Part shown: positions 7,638 to 15,372 of the stretch, in pieces
How the letters are laid out: each line of letters opens with the position of its first letter
How positions within the stretch are numbered: the first letter of the stretch is position 1
The notes under the pieces: model-generated
Told to the model about the DNA's origin: nothing
Seen by the model: only the letters and a program-made list of their open reading frames with translations
The model's database searches: none
Translations under genes and position numbers: made by a program
Assembly: GCA_036557185.1 (NCBI GenBank)
Contig: DATBHZ010000030.1
Coordinates: forward strand, 1 to 54,128
Length of the DNA: 54,128 bases
Reading direction: 5' to 3'
Origin: DATBHZ01 sp036557185
GTDB lineage: Bacteria > Actinomycetota > Acidimicrobiia > IMCC26256 > JAENVU01

Positions 7638-8831
7638 ATGCGATTGCGGTACGGCGAGGAAGAAGAGGCGTTTCGCGCTGATCTGGTGCGCTGGCTGGAG
7701 GACAACGTGCCGCCGCGCGACGTCCTGCGTCAGACCAAGCGTTCGAGCGCCGACATGCCCCCGTGGGCGCGCGACTGGCAGCGCACGCTGTTCGACGCGG
7801 GATGGCTGGTACCGGGGTGGCCGCCGGAGCTCGGCGGTCGCAACGCGACGCCGGTGCAGCAGATGATCTACTTCGAGGAGATGTCGCGGCGCGAGATCCC
7901 GCGCAGCCTGAACCCGCAGGGCCTCGGCATCATCGCCCCGTCGATCCGGGACTACGGCACCCCGGAGCAGATCGAGCGCTTCCTGCTCCCGACGTTGCGG
8001 GCCGAGATCGCGTGGTGCCTCGGCATGAGCGAGCCAGGGGCCGGCAGCGACCTCGGGAGCCTGCGCACCCGCGCGGTGCTCGACGGCGATCACTTCGTGA
8101 TCAACGGCCAGAAGGTGTGGACGTCCGGCGCGCACCATGCCGACTGGTGCCTGTGCTTCGTGCGTACCGACCCGGACCTTCCCAAGCACAAGGGCATCAG
8201 CGCGCTGATCGTCGACATGCGGACGCCGGGCGTCGAGGCGCGTCCCTTCCCTGAGCTCAGCGACCCGGAGTTCATGGATTTCAACGAGGTCTTCTTCACC
8301 GACGTCGTCGTCCCGCGCGCAGCGCTGCTCGGCGAGCTGAACCACGGTTGGCCCATCACGCAGGGCTCGCTCGCGCACGAGCGTGCGATGCTCTGGATCG
8401 ACTACGCGTACAGCCTGCAGCGGGCCCAGCGAGTGCTCGTCGAGCTCGGGAGCGAGCGACGAGCGGACGGCAGCCGTATCGGCGACGATCCGGTGTTCCG
8501 CGACCAGGTCGCGACGACCGCGATCGACGTGCAGGCGCTCATGTGCATGGGCTACCGCGGCTTCGCGAAGTTCATGGCGGGCAAGTCGGCGCCCGAGCAC
8601 TCACTGTTGAAGCTGTTCGGCAGCGAGAGCCTGCAGCGCACCCTGTACGCGGGCTTCGAGGCGCAGGGCCCGCGGGCGCTCGAGACCGGCCGCCTGGGCC
8701 CGCCGATGTGGCGCGAGGGCTCCTGGCCGGTCCAGTGGATGCGGTCCTTCGGGGGCACGATCCCCGGCGGGACGAGCGAGATCCAGCGCAACATCATCGC
8801 CGAGCGCGTCCTCGGCCTCCCGCGGCGATGA
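7638..8831 (+). CDS. Acyl-CoA dehydrogenase (FadE type)
   Basis: A 397-residue acyl-CoA dehydrogenase. CLGMSEPGAGSDLGSLRT is the FAD-binding middle-domain signature, and FGGTIPGGTSEIQRNIIAER is the C-terminal family motif. The ATG follows a TACCGT box by 7 bases. The stop overlaps the start of the next gene (ATGA), so the two are translated together. Its N-terminus aligns with the long actinobacterial FadE group often found in lipid and steroid operons. The operator palindrome at 7590-7607 overlaps its promoter. The substrate is unknown. Confidence 0.9.
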   Translation: MRLRYGEEEEAFRADLVRWLEDNVPPRDVLRQTKRSSADMPPWARDWQRTLFDAGWLVPGWPPELGGRNATPVQQMIYFEEMSRREIPRSLNPQGLGIIAPSIRDYGTPEQIERFLLPTLRAEIAWCLGMSEPGAGSDLGSLRTRAVLDGDHFVINGQKVWTSGAHHADWCLCFVRTDPDLPKHKGISALIVDMRTPGVEARPFPELSDPEFMDFNEVFFTDVVVPRAALLGELNHGWPITQGSLAHERAMLWIDYAYSLQRAQRVLVELGSERRADGSRIGDDPVFRDQVATTAIDVQALMCMGYRGFAKFMAGKSAPEHSLLKLFGSESLQRTLYAGFEAQGPRALETGRLGPPMWREGSWPVQWMRSFGGTIPGGTSEIQRNIIAERVLGLPRR

Positions 8832-9520
8832 GCGGCGAGCGCGACCTTTCGGGCGAGGAGATCGCCCGGATGCAGACGCCGCTCTGGGAGCAGGCCAAGG
8901 CGGCGATCGACCGCGGCGATGCGGACGGTGCCAAAGCGGCGATCGATCGCGCGGTCGCGCAGTGGGCGAGCCGGAAGGACTACTCGATCAACTGGATCAC
9001 GAGCCTGCTTAGCTTCGTCGCCGAGGAGCTGGGGGAGGACGCGGTGGAGCGCGCGCTACGCGCGACCGGTGACCAGTACGTCCGGCCGATACGAGCGTCC
9101 GGTGGAGAATGGTCGAGCTTGCCTGCCGCAGCACGCGCCAAGGTGATCGCGCGCTCGATGTTGAGCAACATGGGCGAGGTCGAGGTCACCGAGGACGACG
9201 AGAAGATCGAGCTCGCGTTCCGTTGCGGCACCGGAGGGAAGCTGATCGACGAGGGGCGCTACGAGGGTGAGCACGCGTACGCGACGCTGCGCGAGCGGTC
9301 GGGCCGGACCTTCATGCGCTCGGAGCTTCCCGTGTACTGCGCGCACTGCAGCGTGAACAACGAGATCCAGCCCATCGAGTGGGGCGGCGCGCCCACGACC
9401 GTCGAGCACCCGCCCGAGCGCCCGGGGGAGCGTTGCGTACACCACGTCTACAAGGACGTGTCGCGGATCCCCGACGACGCCTACCGGCGCGTCGGCAAGG
9501 AGCCACCCGCGGGCCGCTAG
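8828..9520 (+). CDS. Protein of unknown function with Cys/His cluster, coupled to acyl-CoA dehydrogenase
   Basis: A 230-residue soluble protein that I do not recognise. The first 90 residues are predicted helical and charged. The C-terminal half contains FRCGTGG, YCAHCSVNNEIQPIEWGG and RCVHHVYKD, a set of Cys and His residues that could bind a metal or cofactor. The ATG overlaps the stop of the acyl-CoA dehydrogenase, which argues for a linked job, for example handling the same acyl-CoA or acting as a partner. The 3' end shares the tetranucleotide CTAG (9517-9520) with the convergent epimerase gene. Confidence 0.75.
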   Translation: MSGERDLSGEEIARMQTPLWEQAKAAIDRGDADGAKAAIDRAVAQWASRKDYSINWITSLLSFVAEELGEDAVERALRATGDQYVRPIRASGGEWSSLPAAARAKVIARSMLSNMGEVEVTEDDEKIELAFRCGTGGKLIDEGRYEGEHAYATLRERSGRTFMRSELPVYCAHCSVNNEIQPIEWGGAPTTVEHPPERPGERCVHHVYKDVSRIPDDAYRRVGKEPPAGR

Positions 9521-10377
9521 ACGGCCAGGACGCGGCGCAGGCCTTCGTCGAGATCCACCTTGGGCCGCCAGCCGGGCGGCGGGGATGAGACGGTCCAGTC
9601 GGTGAGCATCTCCCGCGGGCGGGAAGGTCGCACGCCCCATCGCACGTCGACGGTCTGACCCGCGGCGCGCTCGACAGCGGCGACGAGCCCGCGGAGGTCG
9701 ACGTGAGCGCCCGACGTCGCGCCGAACGTGGAGCCGGAACCGGCCTCGGCGGTCGCAACGATGGCCTCGACCGCGTCGTCGACGTAGATCAGGTCGATCA
9801 GCTGGGTGCCGTCGGTCATCTCGAGCGTCGTGCCGTCGTGCACCGCCCGCGCGAGGAGCGGGACGAGCTTGGCGCGCGGGTCGTTCGGTCCGTAGGTGTC
9901 GGTGAGCTCCAGTGTCACCACGGGCAGCGCTTCGACCTCCGCATAGAACACCAGCAGATCGGCGAATGCCTGCTTGGTCGCGGCGTACAGCGAGACGGGG
10001 TTGTAAGGCGCCGCGTCGAAGTGCTGCCACACGGTGCCGAGGTTCACGAAGAGACACCCGCCGGCGCTGCTCACCGCCTGCGCGAGACGGTTGCCGAAGT
10101 GGATGTTGCCCTCGATCATCGGTGCGATGTCGGCGGGAACGTGCACGCCACGGAACTCGGTCGCGAGATGGAAGCAGACCTCGGGCCGGAGCTCGGCCAC
10201 GAGCGCGATCAATCCGTCGACGTCTCCGGGATCCCGGCGGGCCCGCACGCCCGAGGGGAGGTCGGCGTCGTCGCGCCGTACGAGCGCGTCGACCGACCAG
10301 CCGTCGTCCGCGAGGCGGCGGACGAGGTGGCTGCCGACGAAGCCCGTCGCCCCGGTGATCAGCGCCTTGCGCGGCAT
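9517..10377 (-). CDS. NAD-dependent epimerase/dehydratase (extended SDR)
   Basis: A 286-residue extended SDR. ITGATGFVGSHL near the N-terminus is the NAD-binding GxxGxxG motif, and YAATKQAF carries the catalytic Tyr-x3-Lys. The family acts on nucleotide sugars or related alcohols. The ATG at 10377 is preferred over a GTG three codons upstream because a TACGGT box (10390-10385) lies 7 bases before the ATG. It is single in its transcription unit between catabolic genes and ends in the shared CTAG. Sequence alone does not say whether it serves glycans or catabolism. Confidence 0.82.
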   Translation of the reverse strand: MPRKALITGATGFVGSHLVRRLADDGWSVDALVRRDDADLPSGVRARRDPGDVDGLIALVAELRPEVCFHLATEFRGVHVPADIAPMIEGNIHFGNRLAQAVSSAGGCLFVNLGTVWQHFDAAPYNPVSLYAATKQAFADLLVFYAEVEALPVVTLELTDTYGPNDPRAKLVPLLARAVHDGTTLEMTDGTQLIDLIYVDDAVEAIVATAEAGSGSTFGATSGAHVDLRGLVAAVERAAGQTVDVRWGVRPSRPREMLTDWTVSSPPPGWRPKVDLDEGLRRVLAV

Positions 10378-10384
10378 GGCGGGC

Positions 10385-10390
10385 ACCGTA
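10385..10390 (-). promoter_or_regulatory. Probable -10 box, leaderless start
   Basis: On the minus strand TACGGT precedes the ATG at 10377 by 7 bases, the same geometry as several other genes in the window. Confidence 0.5.
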
Positions 10391-10417
10391 GCGAAAGTCG
10401 GTGGATCGACTCAGGCG

Positions 10418-12094
10418 TCAGCTGCGGAGGACGACCCCGGGCTTCGCGGCGAGGCCAGCCTCGCGCGGCTCGCCGTCGACACGGATCGGCTCGCCGTTGA
10501 CGATCGTGTGGATCATGCCGCTGGGGTGGTCCGCCGTCAGGCGTTCGCCGTTCGCCGGGAAGTCTCGGATGCGCCGCAGTGGCCCCGGGGCCACCGTGTC
10601 CGGGTCGAACACGGTGATGTCGGCTGCCATGCCCTCGCGGAGGATCCCGCGCCCGCCGTCGGCATCGTCGAGACCGAACACGCCCGCCGGCTCGCCGGTG
10701 AGCTTGTTCACGGCTCGCTCGATGGTGAGCACCGGCCGCTCGCGCACCCAGTTGCCGAGCAGGTCGGTGGGGAGGCAGGCGTCGCACAGCTGGCTCACGT
10801 GCGCGCCCGAGTCCGCGAGCCCGAGCAGCACACCCTCACGCCCGAGCAGCCACTCGATCGCGTCGGGGTCGTTGTTCGCTAGGACGCTCCGGAATCGGGT
10901 CTCGAGGTTCTCCTCGAGCGAGAGGTCGAGCATCACGTCGAGCGGTGTGCACCCGCGCTCCTTCGCGATGTCGACGACGCGCCGGTCGACCAGCTCAGGA
11001 TGCTTCGACGTCTCGGCGACTTCGAGCGCGCCCCAGTTGGTGCGGAGGAACGCCTTCGTGTCCAGCTCCTCGATCGCGCGCTTGCGCCACACGGGGTCGG
11101 CGTAGCGCTCCTTGCGCTCTGTCTCGGAGAGCGCGATGAGCTCCGCGAACGCAGGCGCCATGTTGAACGTGAACGGCTCGCGCAGGTTCATCTGGAACAT
11201 GAGGGGCCGCACGGTCACCTGCGGCCACACCTGGCCGCCCTTCGCTCTGGCAGCGTCGTTGTCGCGGATGATGTCCTCGTGCCACGGGAAGCCCTTCACC
11301 GTGAGCAGCGCGGTCCACGTGAGAGGGCGCCCGAGCTTGCGCTGGATGTCGTAGACGTCGGCGTGCTTGATCTTCTCGCCCGGGAGGAGCGCGGCGACAC
11401 CCTTGCCGAGCTCGCCGAGTGGCGCGAGGAGAGCTTCGAGCTCGTCGCGGCTCGCCAGCCTGCTCGGAACCGGACGCCCCTTGTCGCCGCTGTGCGTGCC
11501 CGACGAGCTCGTCGCGAAACCCATGGCTCCCGCGTCGACGGCCTCGCGCACGACCTGTTGCATCGCGGCGAGCTCCTGGTCGGTCGGGAACTCGCGCTCG
11601 TAGCCGTCCTCGTCCATCACGAAGAGACGCACCGCCGTGTGCCCGACGTACACGCCGTAGTTGAGCGCCGTTCCATGACGCGCGACGGAATCCAGGTACT
11701 GGGGGAAGGTCTCGAAGTCCCAGGGGATGCCGGCGTTGAGCGTGTCGAGGTCCATGTCCTCGACGTGCTGGAGCGTGCGCGCGAGGAGCTCGCGGTGCTG
11801 CGGCCGGCAGGGCGCGATCGAGAAACCGCAGTTGCCCGCGACGACGCTCGTGACACCGTGGAAGCTCGACGGCGTGAGCGAGGAGTCCCAGAAGACCTGC
11901 GCGTCGTAATGGGAGTGGATGTCGATGAAACCGGGCGAGACCACCTGGCCGCTCGCGTCGAGCTCGGTCGTGCCGTCGAGCTTCGGGCCGATCTCACTGA
12001 TCACCCCGTCGGTGACGGCGACATCCGACTGGTAACCCGGCTTCCCGGTGCCGTCGACGACGGTGCCGCCCCGGATGACGAGATCTGCGGGCAT
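10418..12094 (-). CDS. N-acyl-D-amino-acid deacylase-like amidohydrolase
   Basis: A 558-residue amidohydrolase. DIHSHYDAQ places the metal-binding His60 and His62 at the start of the barrel, and GNCGFS with Cys89 is the metal-ligand cysteine typical of D-aminoacylases. The C-terminal segment GILREGMAADITVFDPDTV is the standard closing beta-sandwich of the superfamily. The ATG at 12094 has a strong AAGGGGGA ribosome site. The promoter region is shared with the divergent cupin gene and holds a weaker copy of the catabolic palindrome. D-aminoacylase homologues often have other amide or urea-type substrates, so the exact reaction is uncertain. Confidence 0.83.
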   Translation of the reverse strand: MPADLVIRGGTVVDGTGKPGYQSDVAVTDGVISEIGPKLDGTTELDASGQVVSPGFIDIHSHYDAQVFWDSSLTPSSFHGVTSVVAGNCGFSIAPCRPQHRELLARTLQHVEDMDLDTLNAGIPWDFETFPQYLDSVARHGTALNYGVYVGHTAVRLFVMDEDGYEREFPTDQELAAMQQVVREAVDAGAMGFATSSSGTHSGDKGRPVPSRLASRDELEALLAPLGELGKGVAALLPGEKIKHADVYDIQRKLGRPLTWTALLTVKGFPWHEDIIRDNDAARAKGGQVWPQVTVRPLMFQMNLREPFTFNMAPAFAELIALSETERKERYADPVWRKRAIEELDTKAFLRTNWGALEVAETSKHPELVDRRVVDIAKERGCTPLDVMLDLSLEENLETRFRSVLANNDPDAIEWLLGREGVLLGLADSGAHVSQLCDACLPTDLLGNWVRERPVLTIERAVNKLTGEPAGVFGLDDADGGRGILREGMAADITVFDPDTVAPGPLRRIRDFPANGERLTADHPSGMIHTIVNGEPIRVDGEPREAGLAAKPGVVLRS

Positions 12095-12111
12095 GGTGTC
12101 CCCCTTGTCGC

Positions 12112-12132
12112 TGACGCCGACGTTATTACGAT
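12112..12132 (+). promoter_or_regulatory. One-mismatch copy of the palindromic operator and -10 box
   Basis: TGACGCCGACGTTA (12112-12125) fits TGAC-N6-GTCA with one mismatch in the right arm. TACGAT (12127-12132) lies 6 bases before the ATG at 12139. The half-degenerate palindrome would cover the region just upstream of this -10 box and is 18 bases from the divergent amidohydrolase start. Confidence 0.45.
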
Positions 12133-12138
12133 GCGCGC

Positions 12139-12840
12139 ATGCAGCTCACCTCTGGTGCCGATGGTGCGGTGACCCGCCTGCTCGACGTGGGCGAGGAGGG
12201 GCGTATCGGGGTGGCGCGCACGAGCGGATCGATCTCGGGGCGATGCGACGGGACGACCGCCTGGGTGCTCGTGGAGGGCGGTGGCGGCACGTTGCGAGTG
12301 GGGGAGGACGCCGTCGCGGTCGGCGGCCGTGGCGACGTGTTCGAGGAGGCCGGGTGGTCGGCTGCCGTCGCTCCCGGTGACGACTTCTCGCTCGACGGGC
12401 CGGTGCGCGCGACCGTCGTCTGGCGCGCCGAGAGCCGGCCCGCGCAGTCGCGGCTGATCCCGCCCGACGAGGTCGAGGACGAGCAACGCGGGGAGGGCGT
12501 GACGCTGCGGCGCGTCCGCACCTACATCTCGTCGGGTCCCCTGATCGTCGGCGAGACCCTCAACCCGCCGGGTCTGTGGTCGAGCTACCCGCCACACCGG
12601 CACGAGCACGAGGAGATCTACCTCTACCGATTCGACCCGCCGGACGGCTTCGGCCTCCAGATGAGGTCGGAGTCCGACGACGACGAGCGCGCGGTCGTCG
12701 TACGCGACGGTCGCATCGAGCGGATCACCTCGGGGTGGCATCCGGTCGTTGCCGCGCCGGGCGCGCAGCTGTACTACCTGTGGGCGCTCGCCGGTTCCTC
12801 TGACACGCTCGAGACCGAGTTCGACTCGCGGTACGGGTGA
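12139..12840 (+). CDS. IolB/KduI-family cupin isomerase-like protein
   Basis: A 233-residue double-cupin protein. WSSYPPHRHEHEE, with His153, His155 and a following Glu, is the metal-binding signature of the 5-deoxy-glucuronate isomerase (IolB) family. IolB isomerises 5-deoxy-glucuronate in inositol breakdown. None of the other iol genes is nearby, and the neighbours are an amidohydrolase and an ADH operon, so another sugar-acid isomerase role is possible. The start is supported by TACGAT 6 bases upstream. Confidence 0.75.
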   Translation: MQLTSGADGAVTRLLDVGEEGRIGVARTSGSISGRCDGTTAWVLVEGGGGTLRVGEDAVAVGGRGDVFEEAGWSAAVAPGDDFSLDGPVRATVVWRAESRPAQSRLIPPDEVEDEQRGEGVTLRRVRTYISSGPLIVGETLNPPGLWSSYPPHRHEHEEIYLYRFDPPDGFGLQMRSESDDDERAVVVRDGRIERITSGWHPVVAAPGAQLYYLWALAGSSDTLETEFDSRYG

Positions 12841-12857
12841 CCACCGCGGTCCAATTG

Positions 12858-12872
12858 TTGACGTGAGCGTCA
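12858..12872 (+). promoter_or_regulatory. Palindromic operator overlapping -35 of the ADH operon
   Basis: TTGACG (12858-12863) begins the palindrome TGACGTGAGCGTCA (12859-12872). A GAGGCT at 12882-12887, 18 bases after TTGACG and 6 before the ATG at 12894, is a weak -10 candidate. The arrangement copies that upstream of the MaoC gene at 2175-2213. Confidence 0.6.
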
Positions 12873-12893
12873 GGTTCCGGCGAGGCTTGGCCC

Positions 12894-13958
12894 ATGGCGG
12901 AGAACGTTCCGGAACGCATGCGAGCGGCGGTCTACAAGGGTGACCGGCGGGTCGAGGTCGAGGACTACCCGCTGCCGCCGGTCGGCGCCGACGACGTCCT
13001 CCTCGAGATCAGCCACTGCGGCGTCTGCGGGTCCGACATCCACTTCGTGCTCGAGGGCTGGGGCAGGCCGAACTCGGTCGGCGGGCACGAGTTCACCGGC
13101 ACGGTCGCGCAGGTGGGCGCCAACGTGCGCGATTGGAAGGTCGGGGACCAGGTCGTGGGCGGCCCGACCGTGCGGTGTGGCGAGTGCGAGTTCTGCCGCG
13201 CAGGGCGGCCGAACCTCTGCGTCGGCCGCGGCAACGTCGGCGAGGGCTCGACGTTCCAAGGCGCGTTCGCCGACTACATGCGTGTCCCGCAGGGAGAGCT
13301 GCTGCGACTGCCCGACGGCGTGAGCCTCCGCCACGCGGCCTTGACCGAGCCGCTCGCCGTTGCGCTGCACGGGATCACGCGCTCGGGAGTCCGGCCCGGC
13401 GACCGGGTCCTGGTGACCGGCGGAGGGCCCATCGGGTCGCTGAGCATCGCCGCGCTCGTGCACCGAGGCATCGAGGACATCGTGCTCAGCGAGCCTTCCG
13501 AGGTCCGCCGCGAGCTGGGAACGCGACTCGGCGCGAGGACGATCCGGCCGGAAGAGCTGCACGTCCCCGCGTCGCCGAACGAGCTCGTCGACGAGCCGTT
13601 CCACGCCGTGCTCGAGTGCTCGGGCAGCAACAAGGCCATGGAGGTGGGGCTCGCGCAGCTCCGCCGGACCGGAACGCTCGTCCTCGTGGGCGCCGGCATG
13701 CGGTTCCCGCGGCTCGATCCGAACCGGATCCTGCTGAACGAGCTCAGCATCACCGGCGCGTTCTGCTACGACGCAGACGGCTTCGAACGGTCGCTCGAGA
13801 TGCTCGCCGCTCCGCGCTTCCCGCGCGATCTGTTGATCGAGCCCGACGACGTCGGTCTGAGCGGCCTGCTGGGCGCGATCGAGCAGCTCGGCGCGGGAAC
13901 GATCCCCGCCAAGGTCCTCGTGGCACCGCACCGCGATCGCGAAGGAGTCAGAGCATGA
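12894..13958 (+). CDS. Zinc-dependent medium-chain alcohol dehydrogenase
   Basis: A 354-residue MDR protein. Cys45 (CGVCGSD) and His65-Glu66 (GGHEFTG) form the catalytic zinc site, and Cys95, Cys98, Cys101 and Cys109 form the structural zinc lobe. VLVTGGGPIGSLS is the Rossmann glycine motif. It should oxidise an alcohol with NAD(P). The stop overlaps the next gene as ATGA, so ADH, VOC protein and LLM oxidoreductase form one operon, with the operator palindrome at its promoter. The substrate is unknown; sorbitol- or threonine-dehydrogenase-like relatives are common. Confidence 0.88.
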   Translation: MAENVPERMRAAVYKGDRRVEVEDYPLPPVGADDVLLEISHCGVCGSDIHFVLEGWGRPNSVGGHEFTGTVAQVGANVRDWKVGDQVVGGPTVRCGECEFCRAGRPNLCVGRGNVGEGSTFQGAFADYMRVPQGELLRLPDGVSLRHAALTEPLAVALHGITRSGVRPGDRVLVTGGGPIGSLSIAALVHRGIEDIVLSEPSEVRRELGTRLGARTIRPEELHVPASPNELVDEPFHAVLECSGSNKAMEVGLAQLRRTGTLVLVGAGMRFPRLDPNRILLNELSITGAFCYDADGFERSLEMLAAPRFPRDLLIEPDDVGLSGLLGAIEQLGAGTIPAKVLVAPHRDREGVRA

Positions 13959-14395
13959 GCACCGATACCAAGCCTCGCAAGCCGCGGTTCAACCACGTCG
14001 CGATGAGCGTGCCCGCCGACTTGCTCGGCGAGCAGGGCCGCAAGGAGCTCTGCGACTTCTACGGCGACGTGTTCGGTTGGGCGGAGCTGCCGACCGAGAC
14101 CGTCGACCGCAAGAAGCTCGTGTTCGGAGTCCACACGATCGAGCAGTTCGTGTTCCTCATCGCGGACGATCCGCCGATGACCTGTCCGCGGCTCGACCAC
14201 TACGGCCTGTCCGTCGAGACGATGGAGGAGCTCGACGACGTGCTCGCGCGAGCGAAGGCGTACCGCGAGAGCGACGACCGCGTGGAGATCGTCGACAAGA
14301 AGACCGACGACCACGGGATGCTCGCGATCACGAGCATCTACGTGCGCTATCTGCTGCCGATGATGGTCGAGATCCAGCACTGGGAGTACCGGTGA
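13955..14395 (+). CDS. VOC-superfamily (glyoxalase/dioxygenase fold) protein
   Basis: A 146-residue protein with two beta-alpha-beta-beta-beta modules. Likely metal ligands are His14 (NHVAMSV), the His of DHYGLSV and the Glu of VEIQHWEY, as in glyoxalases and extradiol dioxygenases. It starts at an ATGA overlap behind GAAGGAG and ends in a GTGA overlap with the next gene. Placement between an ADH and an F420-type oxidoreductase suggests a step in the degradation of one compound. Confidence 0.75.
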   Translation: MSTDTKPRKPRFNHVAMSVPADLLGEQGRKELCDFYGDVFGWAELPTETVDRKKLVFGVHTIEQFVFLIADDPPMTCPRLDHYGLSVETMEELDDVLARAKAYRESDDRVEIVDKKTDDHGMLAITSIYVRYLLPMMVEIQHWEYR

Positions 14396-15372
14396 CGCGG
14401 ACGCTCCGCTGGGGCACCTTCGTCCCGCAGGGCTGGAAGCTCGAGTACTCCGGCATGGCGGCAGCCGAAGCGTGGGTGCGCTCGGTGGAGATCGCGCAAC
14501 AGGCAGAGCAGCTCGGCTACGACCACCTCTGGGTGTACGACCACGTCGAGACCGTGCCGCGCCGTGAGCCCACGCACTGCTTCGAGGCGTTCACGATGCT
14601 CGCCGCGCTGTCACAGGTGACCGAGCGCGCGTACCTGGGCCAGCTCGTGACATGCAGCAGCTACCGGAACGCGGGCGTCCTCGCGAAGGAAGCCGCGGGC
14701 ATCGACGTGTTCAGCGGCGGACGCCTGATCCTCGGGCTCGGCGCCGGCTGGTACAGCCGGGAGTACGCCGCCTATGGGTACGAGTACCCGGCCGACCGAA
14801 CGCGTCTCGAAGTGCTGGAGGAGACGATCACCGTGATCCCGCGCCTGTGGAGCGAGGAGACGGTCTCGTTCGACGGTAAGCACCTGCGCTTCGACGGCGC
14901 GTACTGCGATCCGAAGCCGCTGCAATCGCCGCGCCCGCGGATCTGGGTCGGTGGTGGTGGCGAGAAGGTCACGCTGCGGATCGCCGCGCAGCACGCGGAC
15001 GCGACCAACTGGCAGGTGGGGCTCGACGCGTTCGTCCACAAGAGCAAGATCCTCGAGGAGCACTGCGACCGGGTCGGTCGCGACTTCGCCTCGATCACCC
15101 GGACGCACGGGCCGGACTGCCGCCTCTTCGACAGCGAGCGCGACATGGAGCGTTGGCTCGAGCAACCCGGTGGCGGCAACCTCTGGGGTCGCGGCCCGCA
15201 CGACACCTACGTGCGCGACAACCTCGTCGGCACTCTCGAGCAGGTGGCGGAGAAGGTGCAGGGGTTCGTCGACGCGGGCTGCGACGAGTTCGTCCCGTGG
15301 TTCCGCGACTTCCCGTCGAGCGAGAGCCTCGACCGCTTCATCACCGAGGTGGTGCCTCGAGTGTCGGTGTGA
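14392..15372 (+). CDS. LLM-class F420-dependent oxidoreductase
   Basis: A 326-residue TIM-barrel luciferase-like protein. YDHLWVYDHVETVP, GRLILGLGAGW and PLQSPRPRIWVGGGGE are family hallmarks. Most actinobacterial members use coenzyme F420, and this subgroup is usually annotated so. The GTG overlaps the previous stop (GTGA). The 3' end runs 32 bases into the convergent membrane gene. Substrate unknown. Confidence 0.85.
   Translation: MTRTLRWGTFVPQGWKLEYSGMAAAEAWVRSVEIAQQAEQLGYDHLWVYDHVETVPRREPTHCFEAFTMLAALSQVTERAYLGQLVTCSSYRNAGVLAKEAAGIDVFSGGRLILGLGAGWYSREYAAYGYEYPADRTRLEVLEETITVIPRLWSEETVSFDGKHLRFDGAYCDPKPLQSPRPRIWVGGGGEKVTLRIAAQHADATNWQVGLDAFVHKSKILEEHCDRVGRDFASITRTHGPDCRLFDSERDMERWLEQPGGGNLWGRGPHDTYVRDNLVGTLEQVAEKVQGFVDAGCDEFVPWFRDFPSSESLDRFITEVVPRVSV

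Noticed and set aside
12139..12840. Assignment of the region to inositol catabolism on the basis of the IolB-like cupin
   Set aside because: None of the other iol genes is nearby, and the amidohydrolase and ADH/VOC/LLM neighbours do not fit.
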